Shown: one piece after another, positions 1 to 6,673 of the stretch
Numbering within the stretch: the first letter of the stretch is position 1
Layout of the letters: every line of letters begins with the position of its first letter
DNA from: Oscillospiraceae bacterium
GTDB taxonomy: Bacteria > Bacillota_A > Clostridia > Oscillospirales > CAG-272
Length of the DNA: 17,014 nucleotides
NCBI GenBank assembly: GCA_015064195.1
Contig: SVSO01000040.1
Location: 1-17,014, forward strand
Direction of reading: 5' to 3'
Notes under the pieces: model-generated
Told to the model about the DNA's origin: nothing
The model's database searches: none
What the model saw: only the letters and a program-made list of their open reading frames with translations
Program-made: the position numbers and the translations under genes

Positions 1-1761
1 AGGGCTATATCAAAGCAGGAATATGACAGCGCTTACGGCAAAAATCTCCAGCTCGACTATCAGGGACGCGCATCGGATGCGTCTGTGTCCACCAACTCGT
101 GGTATACCGACCAGGTGATGAAGGAAGTGGCCTATGCGCTGGTGCAGCAGTTAGGCTACAACCTGGAGATGGCATACAACCTCATCTACACCGGCGGTCT
201 GCAGATCATCACCCTGCAGGATCCCCGCGTTCAGGCAACGCTGGATAAGGTCTACACCAACGATGCCAACTTCCCGCGCACCAACAACGCAGTCCAGCCC
301 CAGTCCTCGGCGATCATCATCGATCCCGCCACCGGCGACGTGCTGGGCATTGCGGGCAGACGCGGTCAGAAGGAAGCGAATCTTCTGTACAATCTGGCCA
401 CGGATGCTACCCGATCTCCCGGTTCGTCCATCAAGCCCCTGTCGGTCTACGCACCGTCGCTGGAATACGGCCTGATCACCTACGGCAGTGTTTACGACGA
501 TGTGCCGGTCATGTTCAACTATGACGAGGAGGATGAGGAGAAAGAAAATCCCATCGCATGGCCGAAGAACCTGCCGGAGGTCTACAACGGCAAGACCACC
601 GTTCACGATGCGGTGACGCGCTCGGTCAACACCGTGGCAGTCCGCATCCTGCAGGAGCTGACCGTGGATCGTTCCTTCGATTTTGTCAAGAATAAGCTGC
701 AGATGAACAGCTTCCTCGAATATGCTACCCTTCCCGGCGGCATCGGCATCACGGACAAGGATCTGTCTCCTCTGGCGCTGGGCGGCATGAACTACGGTGT
801 CACCAATCTGGAGATCACCGCCGCTTATCAGATCTTCGCCAACGGCGGCGTATACAACAAGCCCCGCACATGGCTGAAGGTGCTGGACGCGGACGGTCAG
901 GTGCTCATCGAAAACGAAGCGGAGAGCTACGTGGTCATCAGTGAGCAGACCGCATCCCTCATGACTAAGATGCTGCAGAACGTCGTCACCCGCGGTACAG
1001 CGACCTCTGTGACCCTCAAGAACAAGATCAATGTGGCCGGCAAGACCGGTACTACCTCCAGCGACGTTGACCGCTGGTTCATTGGCTACACGCCCTATCT
1101 GGTAGGCGGCGTGTGGTTCGGCTATGAACAGCCCCAGTCACTGGGTACGCTGTCGTGGAGCCCGTCCACCGTGGCGTGGGACATCATCATGACAGAGCTG
1201 CACGCGGACATTCTCGCCGCCGGAACGCCCAAGACCTTCCAGATGGCGGACGGCATCGTGACGGCCACCTACTGCCGCGATTCGGGCAAGCTGATGAGTC
1301 AGGCGTGCTACCTCGATCCCCGGGGAAGCCGTGCGGAGCAGGGCTATTTCACCGCGGCCACCGTTCCCACCGAATACTGCGACTGCCACGTGCTGGTCAA
1401 TTATGACACCTCCACCGGCGGCATTGCCCATGATGGCTGTCCGGCTTCCAGTGTGAAGCAGGTGGGTCTGATCCGCGCCGACCGTGTATTCCCGACAAAC
1501 GTGAAGGTGACGGATACGCAGTACACCTACCACGATGTGGCAGAGGGGACGCCCATGCCAGACAACGGTGATGTACCGTATTATATCGGAATGTACGGCG
1601 AGAAGGAATATCCGGGCTTTACGGATACCAAGGGCAAGCGGTATTACAACAGCTACTGCTATGAACACGTCCCCGCAGAGCCTGAGCCGCTTCCGGAGGA
1701 CGATGTGATCCCGCCGGACGATTCTTCGGATCTGTTTGAAGATCTTCCCGCAGTGGAATGA
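1..1761 (+). CDS. Class A penicillin-binding protein (PBP1A-type), 5' truncated by the window edge
   Basis: Makes and cross-links peptidoglycan at the outer face of the membrane. The frame is open from base 1 with no stop upstream of the GTG at 85, so the visible 586 residues are the C-terminal part of a longer protein. The first residues (RAISKQEYDSAYGKN) resemble the end of a GT51 glycosyltransferase domain, which itself lies outside the window. The transpeptidase domain is complete and shows all three penicillin-binding motifs in order: SSIK (424-435, catalytic Ser and Lys), SVN (622-630) and KTG (1042-1050, in AGKTGTTSSDVDRWFIGYTP). After it comes a cysteine-containing region (YCRDSGKLMSQAC, YCDCHV, DGCP), as in many clostridial PBP1A proteins, and an acidic proline-rich tail (PEPLPEDDVIPPDDSSD). 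A hairpin terminator follows the stop within 6 bases. The family call is secure; the exact paralogue is not. Confidence 0.95.
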   Translation, partial: RAISKQEYDSAYGKNLQLDYQGRASDASVSTNSWYTDQVMKEVAYALVQQLGYNLEMAYNLIYTGGLQIITLQDPRVQATLDKVYTNDANFPRTNNAVQPQSSAIIIDPATGDVLGIAGRRGQKEANLLYNLATDATRSPGSSIKPLSVYAPSLEYGLITYGSVYDDVPVMFNYDEEDEEKENPIAWPKNLPEVYNGKTTVHDAVTRSVNTVAVRILQELTVDRSFDFVKNKLQMNSFLEYATLPGGIGITDKDLSPLALGGMNYGVTNLEITAAYQIFANGGVYNKPRTWLKVLDADGQVLIENEAESYVVISEQTASLMTKMLQNVVTRGTATSVTLKNKINVAGKTGTTSSDVDRWFIGYTPYLVGGVWFGYEQPQSLGTLSWSPSTVAWDIIMTELHADILAAGTPKTFQMADGIVTATYCRDSGKLMSQACYLDPRGSRAEQGYFTAATVPTEYCDCHVLVNYDTSTGGIAHDGCPASSVKQVGLIRADRVFPTNVKVTDTQYTYHDVAEGTPMPDNGDVPYYIGMYGEKEYPGFTDTKGKRYYNSYCYEHVPAEPEPLPEDDVIPPDDSSDLFEDLPAVE

Positions 1762-1766
1762 AATGG

Positions 1767-1802
1767 AAAATCACCTCATACAAATGTGTGAGGTGATTTT
1801 TT
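1767..1802 (+). terminator. Intrinsic terminator hairpin that also contains the tspO ribosome binding site
   Basis: A 15-bp stem (1767-1781 with 1786-1800, one G-T wobble) closes an AAAT loop and ends in six T residues (1797-1802), so it looks like a rho-independent terminator for the PBP gene. The 3' arm holds GAGGTGAT (1790-1797), a match to the 16S rRNA 3' end, and the tspO ATG begins directly after the T run at 1803. Folded RNA would therefore both end transcription and mask the tspO ribosome binding site. Confidence 0.85.
1790..1797 (+). promoter_or_regulatory. tspO ribosome binding site inside a hairpin arm
   Basis: GAGGTGAT complements the anti-Shine-Dalgarno end of 16S rRNA. Nine bases separate AGG from the ATG at 1803. 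The bases pair fully with ATCACCTC at 1770-1777, so access depends on the hairpin opening, for instance by a ribosome translating the upstream gene or by an RNA started inside the stem. This site decides the tspO start. Confidence 0.65.
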
Positions 1803-2333
1803 ATGTCAACATGGAAGCAGGGAAAAAATCGATTTCTCAGCCGGATACGCGGCGAGCTTTGCAGGATCTGCCTGCGGTGTGTCATCATCGGCGCGGTGAT
1901 CGTGCTGGTTGTCGGCGTGCTGAGTGCTCTTGCCGCCGGGCCGACCAGTGCCTTCTACGAGCTGAAAAAGCCGCTCGGAACGCCGCCGGCACTGGTATTC
2001 CCCATCGCGTGGACGATCTTGTATGTGCTGATCGGCGGTGCGGCGGGAGCAGTGGCGTGTATTGGCGACCGGGCGGCGGAATCGGACAAATACAAGGGAC
2101 TGCTGTTTTTCATCATTCAGATGATCTTCAACTTTATCTGGTCGCCGCTTTTCTTTGGAGCAGGTGCGTATTTCGCCGCATTCTGCGCCATCGTGATGAT
2201 GATCATTCTCACAATCTTCACCATTTTCGCATTCTGGCGGGTGCTCAGACTGGCGGGCGCGGCGATGATCGTGTATCTGCTGTGGCTTTTTTTCGCGGCC
2301 TATCTGAATCTGGGGATCATCGTCCTCAACTGA
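1803..2333 (+). CDS. tspO: TspO/MBR family membrane protein
   Basis: Homologue of the bacterial tryptophan-rich sensory protein and the mitochondrial translocator protein, which bind porphyrins and related ligands in a five-helix bundle in the membrane. The 176 residues show the family signatures: PPALVFPIAWTILYVLIG (61-78), QMIFNFIWSPLFFGAGAY (106-123) and MIVYLLWLFFAAYLNLG (155-171), with the conserved tryptophans at 70, 113 and 161. Five hydrophobic segments are visible. It is slightly longer than the usual ~155-160 residues because a basic leader of about 25 residues with three cysteines precedes helix 1. The 1803 ATG is chosen because of the well-spaced GAGGTGAT; a later start such as GTG near residue 27 would give a more usual length but has no good ribosome binding site. 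Only 41 bases, all in or next to the hairpin, separate it from the PBP gene, so it probably relies on readthrough or a promoter inside that gene. Its role here is unknown. Confidence 0.9.
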   Translation: MSTWKQGKNRFLSRIRGELCRICLRCVIIGAVIVLVVGVLSALAAGPTSAFYELKKPLGTPPALVFPIAWTILYVLIGGAAGAVACIGDRAAESDKYKGLLFFIIQMIFNFIWSPLFFGAGAYFAAFCAIVMMIILTIFTIFAFWRVLRLAGAAMIVYLLWLFFAAYLNLGIIVLN

Positions 2334-2429
2334 TTGCCAAGCTGCACAAAATTAACGGTCAGATTTGTATAAATCAATAAAATATATAAATGTTAACAGT
2401 TTGATAAAGGAAAAAATCATCAATTTCTA

Positions 2430-2458
2430 TTGACAAGAGGCGTTTTAAATAGTATAAT
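2430..2458 (+). promoter_or_regulatory. Consensus sigma-A promoter for the DUF4430-like gene
   Basis: TTGACA at 2430-2435 and TATAAT at 2453-2458 are both perfect, separated by 17 bases. The upstream 90 bases are very A/T rich, as in UP elements, and include TTGAT at 2400-2404 facing ATCAA at 2419-2423. Transcription should start near 2465, giving a leader of about 90 bases. Confidence 0.88.
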
Positions 2459-2470
2459 ATATGCATAAGC

Positions 2471-2538
2471 AAATTTTTGAGTCGCTGCGATGCTGCCCAG
2501 CTATCAGCTTCGCGCACCGCTGCTTATATTCAAAATTT
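2471..2538 (+). promoter_or_regulatory. Structured 5' leader of the DUF4430-like mRNA
   Basis: Two nested pairings can be drawn. An outer A/U stem pairs AAATTTTTGA (2471-2480) with TCAAAATTT (2530-2538), with one bulged T. An inner hairpin pairs 2487-2495 with 2505-2513 (GCGA-t-GCTG with CAGC-t-TCGC, one T-T mismatch, nine-base loop). The outer stem ends one base before AGGAGG, leaving the ribosome binding site open. It matches no riboswitch class I recognise. Confidence 0.45.
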
Positions 2539-2555
2539 CAGGAGGAAATGTAAAA

Positions 2556-2990
2556 ATGAAACTCACTCGCATTTTAACCCTTGCGCTGGCTCTCGTGATG
2601 CTCGCTCTGTGCGGCGTATCCTGCGGCGAGCCGAAAGTTACCGTGAACGTAACCCTTCAGATCATCGACGAGAAGGATCCGTCCAACCCCATTCTGGAAA
2701 CCCCCGTTACCGTTGAGAGCGTAAAGCCCACCGTTCTGGAAGCAGTTCGCGAGGCTCTGTTCGTAAACGAGATCTCCTACACGCTTGACGAGAGCGAAAT
2801 GTCCATCGTTGACATCGACGAGTACAAGGATCTGGATGCAACCAAGTCCGGCGACGGTCTGGTTTACTACTGGATGTACTTCATCAACGACGTTGAGCCT
2901 GCTTCCGGTAAGGCCGGCGACAACACGATCAACGAAGGCGACGTTATCAAGTACGTTTACACTTCCTTCAATCCCGAGGATGTTAAGTAA
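2556..2990 (+). CDS. Small exported DUF4430-like protein
   Basis: 144 residues: an N-terminal signal peptide (MKLTRILTLALALVMLALC) and one compact domain. Residues about 50-138 have the layout of DUF4430, the fold related to the transcobalamin C-terminal domain: a TVLEAVREAL helix, a YTLDESEMSIVDI strand pair, a YYWMYFINDVEP core strand and a closing INEGDVIKYVY. Lipidation is uncertain: Cys23 has GVS before it and Cys19 has LAL, and neither is a normal lipobox. The start at 2556 is chosen over an in-frame ATG at 2490 because AGGAGG (2540-2545) lies 10 bases upstream and the signal peptide begins there. Valine codons are unusually skewed (11 GTT, 4 GTA, 2 GTG, 0 GTC), unlike the GTG-rich neighbours. 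With a perfect promoter and its own terminator, it is probably a strongly expressed single-gene unit. Function unknown; ligand binding is only suggested by the fold. Confidence 0.85.
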   Translation: MKLTRILTLALALVMLALCGVSCGEPKVTVNVTLQIIDEKDPSNPILETPVTVESVKPTVLEAVREALFVNEISYTLDESEMSIVDIDEYKDLDATKSGDGLVYYWMYFINDVEPASGKAGDNTINEGDVIKYVYTSFNPEDVK

Positions 2991-3003
2991 TTTATAAAAC
3001 ATA

Positions 3004-3035
3004 AAAGAATGAGAAGCATCCGCTTCTCATTCTTT
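3004..3035 (+). terminator. Intrinsic terminator after the DUF4430-like gene
   Basis: A perfect 14-bp stem, AAAGAATGAGAAGC (3004-3017) with GCTTCTCATTCTTT (3022-3035), closes an ATCC loop 13 bases after the stop codon. The T run is short (CTTTGCATTT), so strength is moderate. Confidence 0.8.
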
Positions 3036-3064
3036 GCATTTAACCGCTCCTCCCCCGGTATATT

Positions 3065-3093
3065 TTGAAAGCTTGCGGCATAGACTGTATCAG
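3065..3093 (+). promoter_or_regulatory. Possible promoter for the DUF4830 gene
   Basis: TTGAAA (3065-3070, 5 of 6 consensus) and TATCAG (3088-3093, 4 of 6) are 17 bases apart, downstream of a terminator and just upstream of the DUF4830 gene. Start of transcription would be near 3100, leaving a very short leader before the ribosome binding site at 3105-3113. Confidence 0.4.
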
Positions 3094-3118
3094 CAATCAA
3101 AACAGAGGGAGGATTTTT

Positions 3119-3610
3119 ATGTTTGTCTATTCACTCAGAGCAAGCACACTGAAATTTTTCGGCGTGACCACACTGGCAGTTGTGGCGCTGGTGACACTGC
3201 TCGTGTTCATTCCTACCGCCGAGCCGGCCATGTCGGAGGGCGTATTGGAGGTCATGGAGGAGGTGCGCTTCGACAAGATCAAGACGGCGGAGGATCGGCT
3301 TGCATTTCTGGCGCAGTTCGGCTGGGAGGTGGAGAGTACGCCGGTGGAGGAAGCGGAAGTGACCATCCCCGCGGAGTTTGACAAGGTGTATCAGAGCTAC
3401 AACGAGCTGCAGAAAAAGCAGGGCTTCGATCTGACGAAATATCACAAAAAAGACGTGATGCGCTACACCTACCGGATCACCAATTACCCTGATTATACCG
3501 GCGAGGTGCTGGTGAGTATCCTCATGCACAAAAATAAGGTGATCGGCGGCGATGTCTGCTCATCTGATGCGGGCGGATTCATCCACGGGCTGGATCGGAC
3601 AATTTCATAA
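3119..3610 (+). CDS. Membrane-anchored DUF4830 domain protein
   Basis: 163 residues. A short basic N-terminus is followed by one transmembrane segment (about 13-31, FFGVTTLAVVALVTLLVF), so the rest is probably outside the cell. The external part matches DUF4830, a family of unknown function found in Clostridia: DRLAFLAQFGWEV (59-71), IPAEFDKVYQSYNELQKKQG (83-102), MRYTYRITNYP (114-124) and the terminal KVIGGDVCSSDAGGFIHGLD (140-159). The ATG at 3119 is chosen over an in-frame TTG at 3065 because AGGGAGGA (3106-3113) precedes it and the TTG overlaps a likely -35 box. It is an isolated gene ending two bases before a bidirectional terminator, so the context says nothing about its job. Confidence 0.85.
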   Translation: MFVYSLRASTLKFFGVTTLAVVALVTLLVFIPTAEPAMSEGVLEVMEEVRFDKIKTAEDRLAFLAQFGWEVESTPVEEAEVTIPAEFDKVYQSYNELQKKQGFDLTKYHKKDVMRYTYRITNYPDYTGEVLVSILMHKNKVIGGDVCSSDAGGFIHGLDRTIS

Positions 3611-3613
3611 AAA

Positions 3614-3638
3614 GCAGGAGCTGACAATCAGCTCCTGC
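3614..3638. terminator. Bidirectional terminator between converging genes
   Basis: A perfect 11-bp stem, GCAGGAGCTGA (3614-3624) with TCAGCTCCTGC (3628-3638), has a three-base loop. Read on the - strand it is followed by TTTTTAT, a clear terminator for the glycoside hydrolase operon; read on the + strand it is followed by CATATTTTATT, weaker. It lies 3 bases after the DUF4830 stop and 6 bases beyond the hydrolase stop. Confidence 0.9.
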
Positions 3639-3644
3639 CATATT

Positions 3645-6600
3645 TTATTCGCCCATGCCTGCCTTTACGAAGCAGTAACGTTCTCTCCAGCTGCTCGGAG
3701 AATAATTGCCGTGGGGAGAGAAGCTGTACGGGGAGATGCCGTAAGACTCGCCCTGGGGATTGTGATGGGGTCCCATCAGGTTGCGGTTTCCGATGACGAC
3801 CTCGAAGCCGATCTCAGCCACCTCTCCGGATTCCACATAATCGGTGATATCCGCGCGGTATTCCGACCAGAGCAGAGACTTGACAAATTTGCCGTTAACG
3901 TACAGATTCGCCAGTGCCGCGTAAGGCTTGGGAATCTCCACAGAGATGCGCTTGCCCCACGATTTCTTGATCTTGACATCCTGCACCATCAGCATTCTGC
4001 CTGCGAAGAAGGGATAGCCCTGCTCGACGATATTGCCGCCGATGATGGTGTCGGGACGGTTGGTGATGACAAATCCACCGTCGGTGAAGACTGCACGGCG
4101 ATCACCCTCGGTGAAGCCGGACTCGGAGGAAACGCCGAAGTCGCCCACTAAATACAGGCTCTCAAGCTCCGTGTCGTAGGTGAGCTTGTTGCGCTCCGTC
4201 TCCAGCACATTCTTGCCGAACAGCACCTGATAGACCTTCTCGCGCTGTGCAAATGCTCCGTCGATGATGATCTCGTTTAAGCCGGGCTTGACGAACTTTT
4301 TGATATCGTAGGCCTTGAAGGATTTGTCCGTCCACCATGATGTGCCGTCGTAGGTGAGGGCATTTCCGTTGACGCGGATGGTGAATTCGTCGGTGAATTC
4401 GCTCACCAGCCGGAAGGATTTCATGGCGCTGAGCCTGGTATCCTCCGCCACTTCAAAGGTAAAGCGGAGCTTCAGCGTATCATTTGCACGCGCCGCCAGC
4501 AGCTTTTCCATCACGTCGAGGATGTTGCACGGCTCGGAATATTCCTCACCGTCACCGAGGATGTACTGGCAGGTGTCGAGGGTCAGCGCGTTGTCATCGC
4601 ACCGCGCGATCCGCCATTTGCGGGAGAGAGGCAGAACGAATGCGGGCTTCTGCTTCTCCGTAATCGCGGGAAGATCGCTGCCTGCGAGAATGAGATGGGA
4701 CTGCATCGGCTCAAAGTGGAGATAAAGCACCGTCTTGCCGTCAAGATTGACTGCATCAGTGGCGAGAACGCTCATATCCTCAAGGGCAAGCTTGACCGTC
4801 TCATCGTCGGAATCGAGGATGATCTTGGCATCGTATGCGTGTTCGCGATCCTGATTGGCGAAGAAATACGCCTTTTTGCCGTCGGGAAGGAGATTCACGC
4901 GGCAGTGGATGCACTTGATCTCGCCGTTCCGATTGGATACGGTGAGCTTCTTGAGGCCGCGCTCGGTGAGAGCGGCGGTGAGCAGTTCGTTGTCGTTTGC
5001 GGGAAGCGTTTCCACATCCGCCATGAATGCGCACAGCTCTTCGGAATATTCACCGTCGATGCGGCAGGGCTTTTCGCCGAGCGCGAGAATCATACCGCCG
5101 TTTGCATCAAATTCGCGGAGAAGCTCGAAGGTGGAGGCATCCAGTGTGAGCATGGACGGCAGAATCACCGTGTGATAGCGGCACAGACCGACGCGCAGAG
5201 CGTTGCCTTCCACTGCGGCGTGATTCTTCATGATGACTTCATCGCCCAGATGGTAGCCGATGTGGTTGCCGGAGAGGATCTGCAGTGCCTGAACCAGCGC
5301 GCTGTCATATTTGGCCAGCATGGGATTGCCGCCGCCGTTGTAAGCGATATAGCCGGTGTGCATGGGATGGAGCAGCAGAACATCCGCCGCTTCATCGGAT
5401 TCGGCGATGAGCTTGCCGAGACGTGCGAAATAATCGTTGAATTTCTTGTAATCGTCCCACCACGGCGATTGATAGAACATACACGGCGGGTAGTCACGCT
5501 TGCGCAGACCGCGGATGGAGTAGCCCTCCAGATGCTGGCACATCCAGTTGATGCCGTTGACATACTGCCACTCGGCGATCCATTTCATCTCCTCGAAGGA
5601 AATATCCCAGCCGCAGCAGGCGTAGGTTTCGGAGAGCACCAGCTTTTTGCCCAGCTGCTTGGCCGCAGAGCCGACCTGCTTCGGAATGAGCGGATGGGCG
5701 ATACTGCGTCCCAGCCAGTCCATGCCGGGATTGTGCATATACTGATACAGCGGCATAACACCTGCGGTACACTGCATCTGCGCATGGAGGTTGTCCTCCA
5801 TCATGGCATGGCCGGTGAATTTGCAGTTGTGTGCCTCGCACCAGTCGTAGATCTGCTTGCCGAAGGATTCGGTGTAGAGACGGCTGACCACGCGCCAGAA
5901 ATCGAAGCGGAATTTCTCATAGCCTTCTTTTTCAAGGAAAAGGAGGGGAAGCTTTTCGTGAATCTCGTAGCCGTTGGTGGCCAGAAATTCTTCCGGCAGA
6001 ATGTAGGACCACGGAGTCTTACTGCGGGAGAACTGCGGCTCATCGGTGAAGAAGCCGGGCATCGTCTCGCCGCCGAAGTCACCGCCCAGCTTTTCGGCGT
6101 ACGCCTCGTAGGTACATTTGATGAATTCCTTCACGACCTTGGGATTGAGAATGTCCACATAGTTGACATTTTTCTCGTGAGCTACATAGTAGATCGTCTC
6201 GCCGCGCTTGGCGGAAGTCTTGGCCTCGCGGATCTTTGTGCCGAGGAAGCGGCACTCCTTTTCGCTGATGCCGTAGAAGCCGAGGATTTTGCCCTCGATC
6301 TTTTTGCCTTCATAGGGATTGCACACCAGCCAGCGCACATGATAACGGTCGCCCATGCCGGATACGATGCCGCCGCCAAAACCAGACGGCCAGCCGTTCT
6401 CGTCATAGCTCCACGATTCCATGCCGATTTTCTTGCCTTCATCGACGCAGGCCTTGATGCATTCAAACCATTCGTCGGACAGATATTCGGTGATAAGGCC
6501 GCCGCGTGCGTGCATGAAATAGCCGCCAAGCCCTACGCGCTTCATCTCCCGGATCTGCCAGCGAAGCATATCGGGATCGAGCTTGTCGTTCCACGACCAG

Positions 6601-6656
6601 AAAGGATGTCCGCGATACTCGGACGAGGGATTTTCCAGCGATTTGAAATAATCCAT
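3645..6656 (-). CDS. Large cytoplasmic glycoside hydrolase, GH106-like (alpha-L-rhamnosidase-related)
   Basis: 1003 residues with no signal peptide, so it probably acts in the cytoplasm on imported oligosaccharides. The N-terminal half reads as a TIM barrel: PFWSWNDKLDPDMLRWQIREM (18-38), VGLGGYFMHARGG (41-53), WSYDENGWPSGFGGG (82-96), GFFTDEPQFSR (201-211), TGHAMMED (281-288) and KLVLSETYACCGWD (338-351). Glu206 in TDEP and Glu343 in SET are the best candidates for catalytic acids, by analogy only. The C-terminal 350 residues are beta-rich (FTIRVNGNALTYDG, ANLYVNGKFV, GNRNLMGPHHNP) and look like galactose-binding-type sandwich domains. The family link to GH106 is my recollection of related proteins and the substrate is not shown. 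The first in-frame ATG is 12 bases upstream (6668), but GGAGG (6662-6666) lies between the two ATGs and favours 6656. Third gene of a tight set, 17 bases after the membrane protein gene. Confidence 0.8.
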   Translation of the reverse strand: MDYFKSLENPSSEYRGHPFWSWNDKLDPDMLRWQIREMKRVGLGGYFMHARGGLITEYLSDEWFECIKACVDEGKKIGMESWSYDENGWPSGFGGGIVSGMGDRYHVRWLVCNPYEGKKIEGKILGFYGISEKECRFLGTKIREAKTSAKRGETIYYVAHEKNVNYVDILNPKVVKEFIKCTYEAYAEKLGGDFGGETMPGFFTDEPQFSRSKTPWSYILPEEFLATNGYEIHEKLPLLFLEKEGYEKFRFDFWRVVSRLYTESFGKQIYDWCEAHNCKFTGHAMMEDNLHAQMQCTAGVMPLYQYMHNPGMDWLGRSIAHPLIPKQVGSAAKQLGKKLVLSETYACCGWDISFEEMKWIAEWQYVNGINWMCQHLEGYSIRGLRKRDYPPCMFYQSPWWDDYKKFNDYFARLGKLIAESDEAADVLLLHPMHTGYIAYNGGGNPMLAKYDSALVQALQILSGNHIGYHLGDEVIMKNHAAVEGNALRVGLCRYHTVILPSMLTLDASTFELLREFDANGGMILALGEKPCRIDGEYSEELCAFMADVETLPANDNELLTAALTERGLKKLTVSNRNGEIKCIHCRVNLLPDGKKAYFFANQDREHAYDAKIILDSDDETVKLALEDMSVLATDAVNLDGKTVLYLHFEPMQSHLILAGSDLPAITEKQKPAFVLPLSRKWRIARCDDNALTLDTCQYILGDGEEYSEPCNILDVMEKLLAARANDTLKLRFTFEVAEDTRLSAMKSFRLVSEFTDEFTIRVNGNALTYDGTSWWTDKSFKAYDIKKFVKPGLNEIIIDGAFAQREKVYQVLFGKNVLETERNKLTYDTELESLYLVGDFGVSSESGFTEGDRRAVFTDGGFVITNRPDTIIGGNIVEQGYPFFAGRMLMVQDVKIKKSWGKRISVEIPKPYAALANLYVNGKFVKSLLWSEYRADITDYVESGEVAEIGFEVVIGNRNLMGPHHNPQGESYGISPYSFSPHGNYSPSSWRERYCFVKAGMGE

Positions 6657-6661
6657 AGAAA

Positions 6662-6666
6662 CCTCC
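6662..6666 (-). promoter_or_regulatory. Ribosome binding site that decides the glycoside hydrolase start
   Basis: GGAGG sits 5 bases upstream of the ATG at 6656 and inside the first codons of the longer frame that would start at 6668. The 6668 ATG has only A/T-rich sequence before it, so the shorter protein is preferred. Confidence 0.7.
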
Positions 6667-6673
6667 ATGAAAA

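Noticed and set aside
2362..2375. GATTT and AAATC hairpin after tspO as a terminator
   Set aside because: A five-base A/T stem without a T run is too weak; no convincing tspO terminator was found.
2490..2555. ATG at 2490 as start of the DUF4430-like protein
   Set aside because: It would put 22 residues before a normal signal peptide, lacks a ribosome binding site and falls inside the structured leader; AGGAGG points to 2556.
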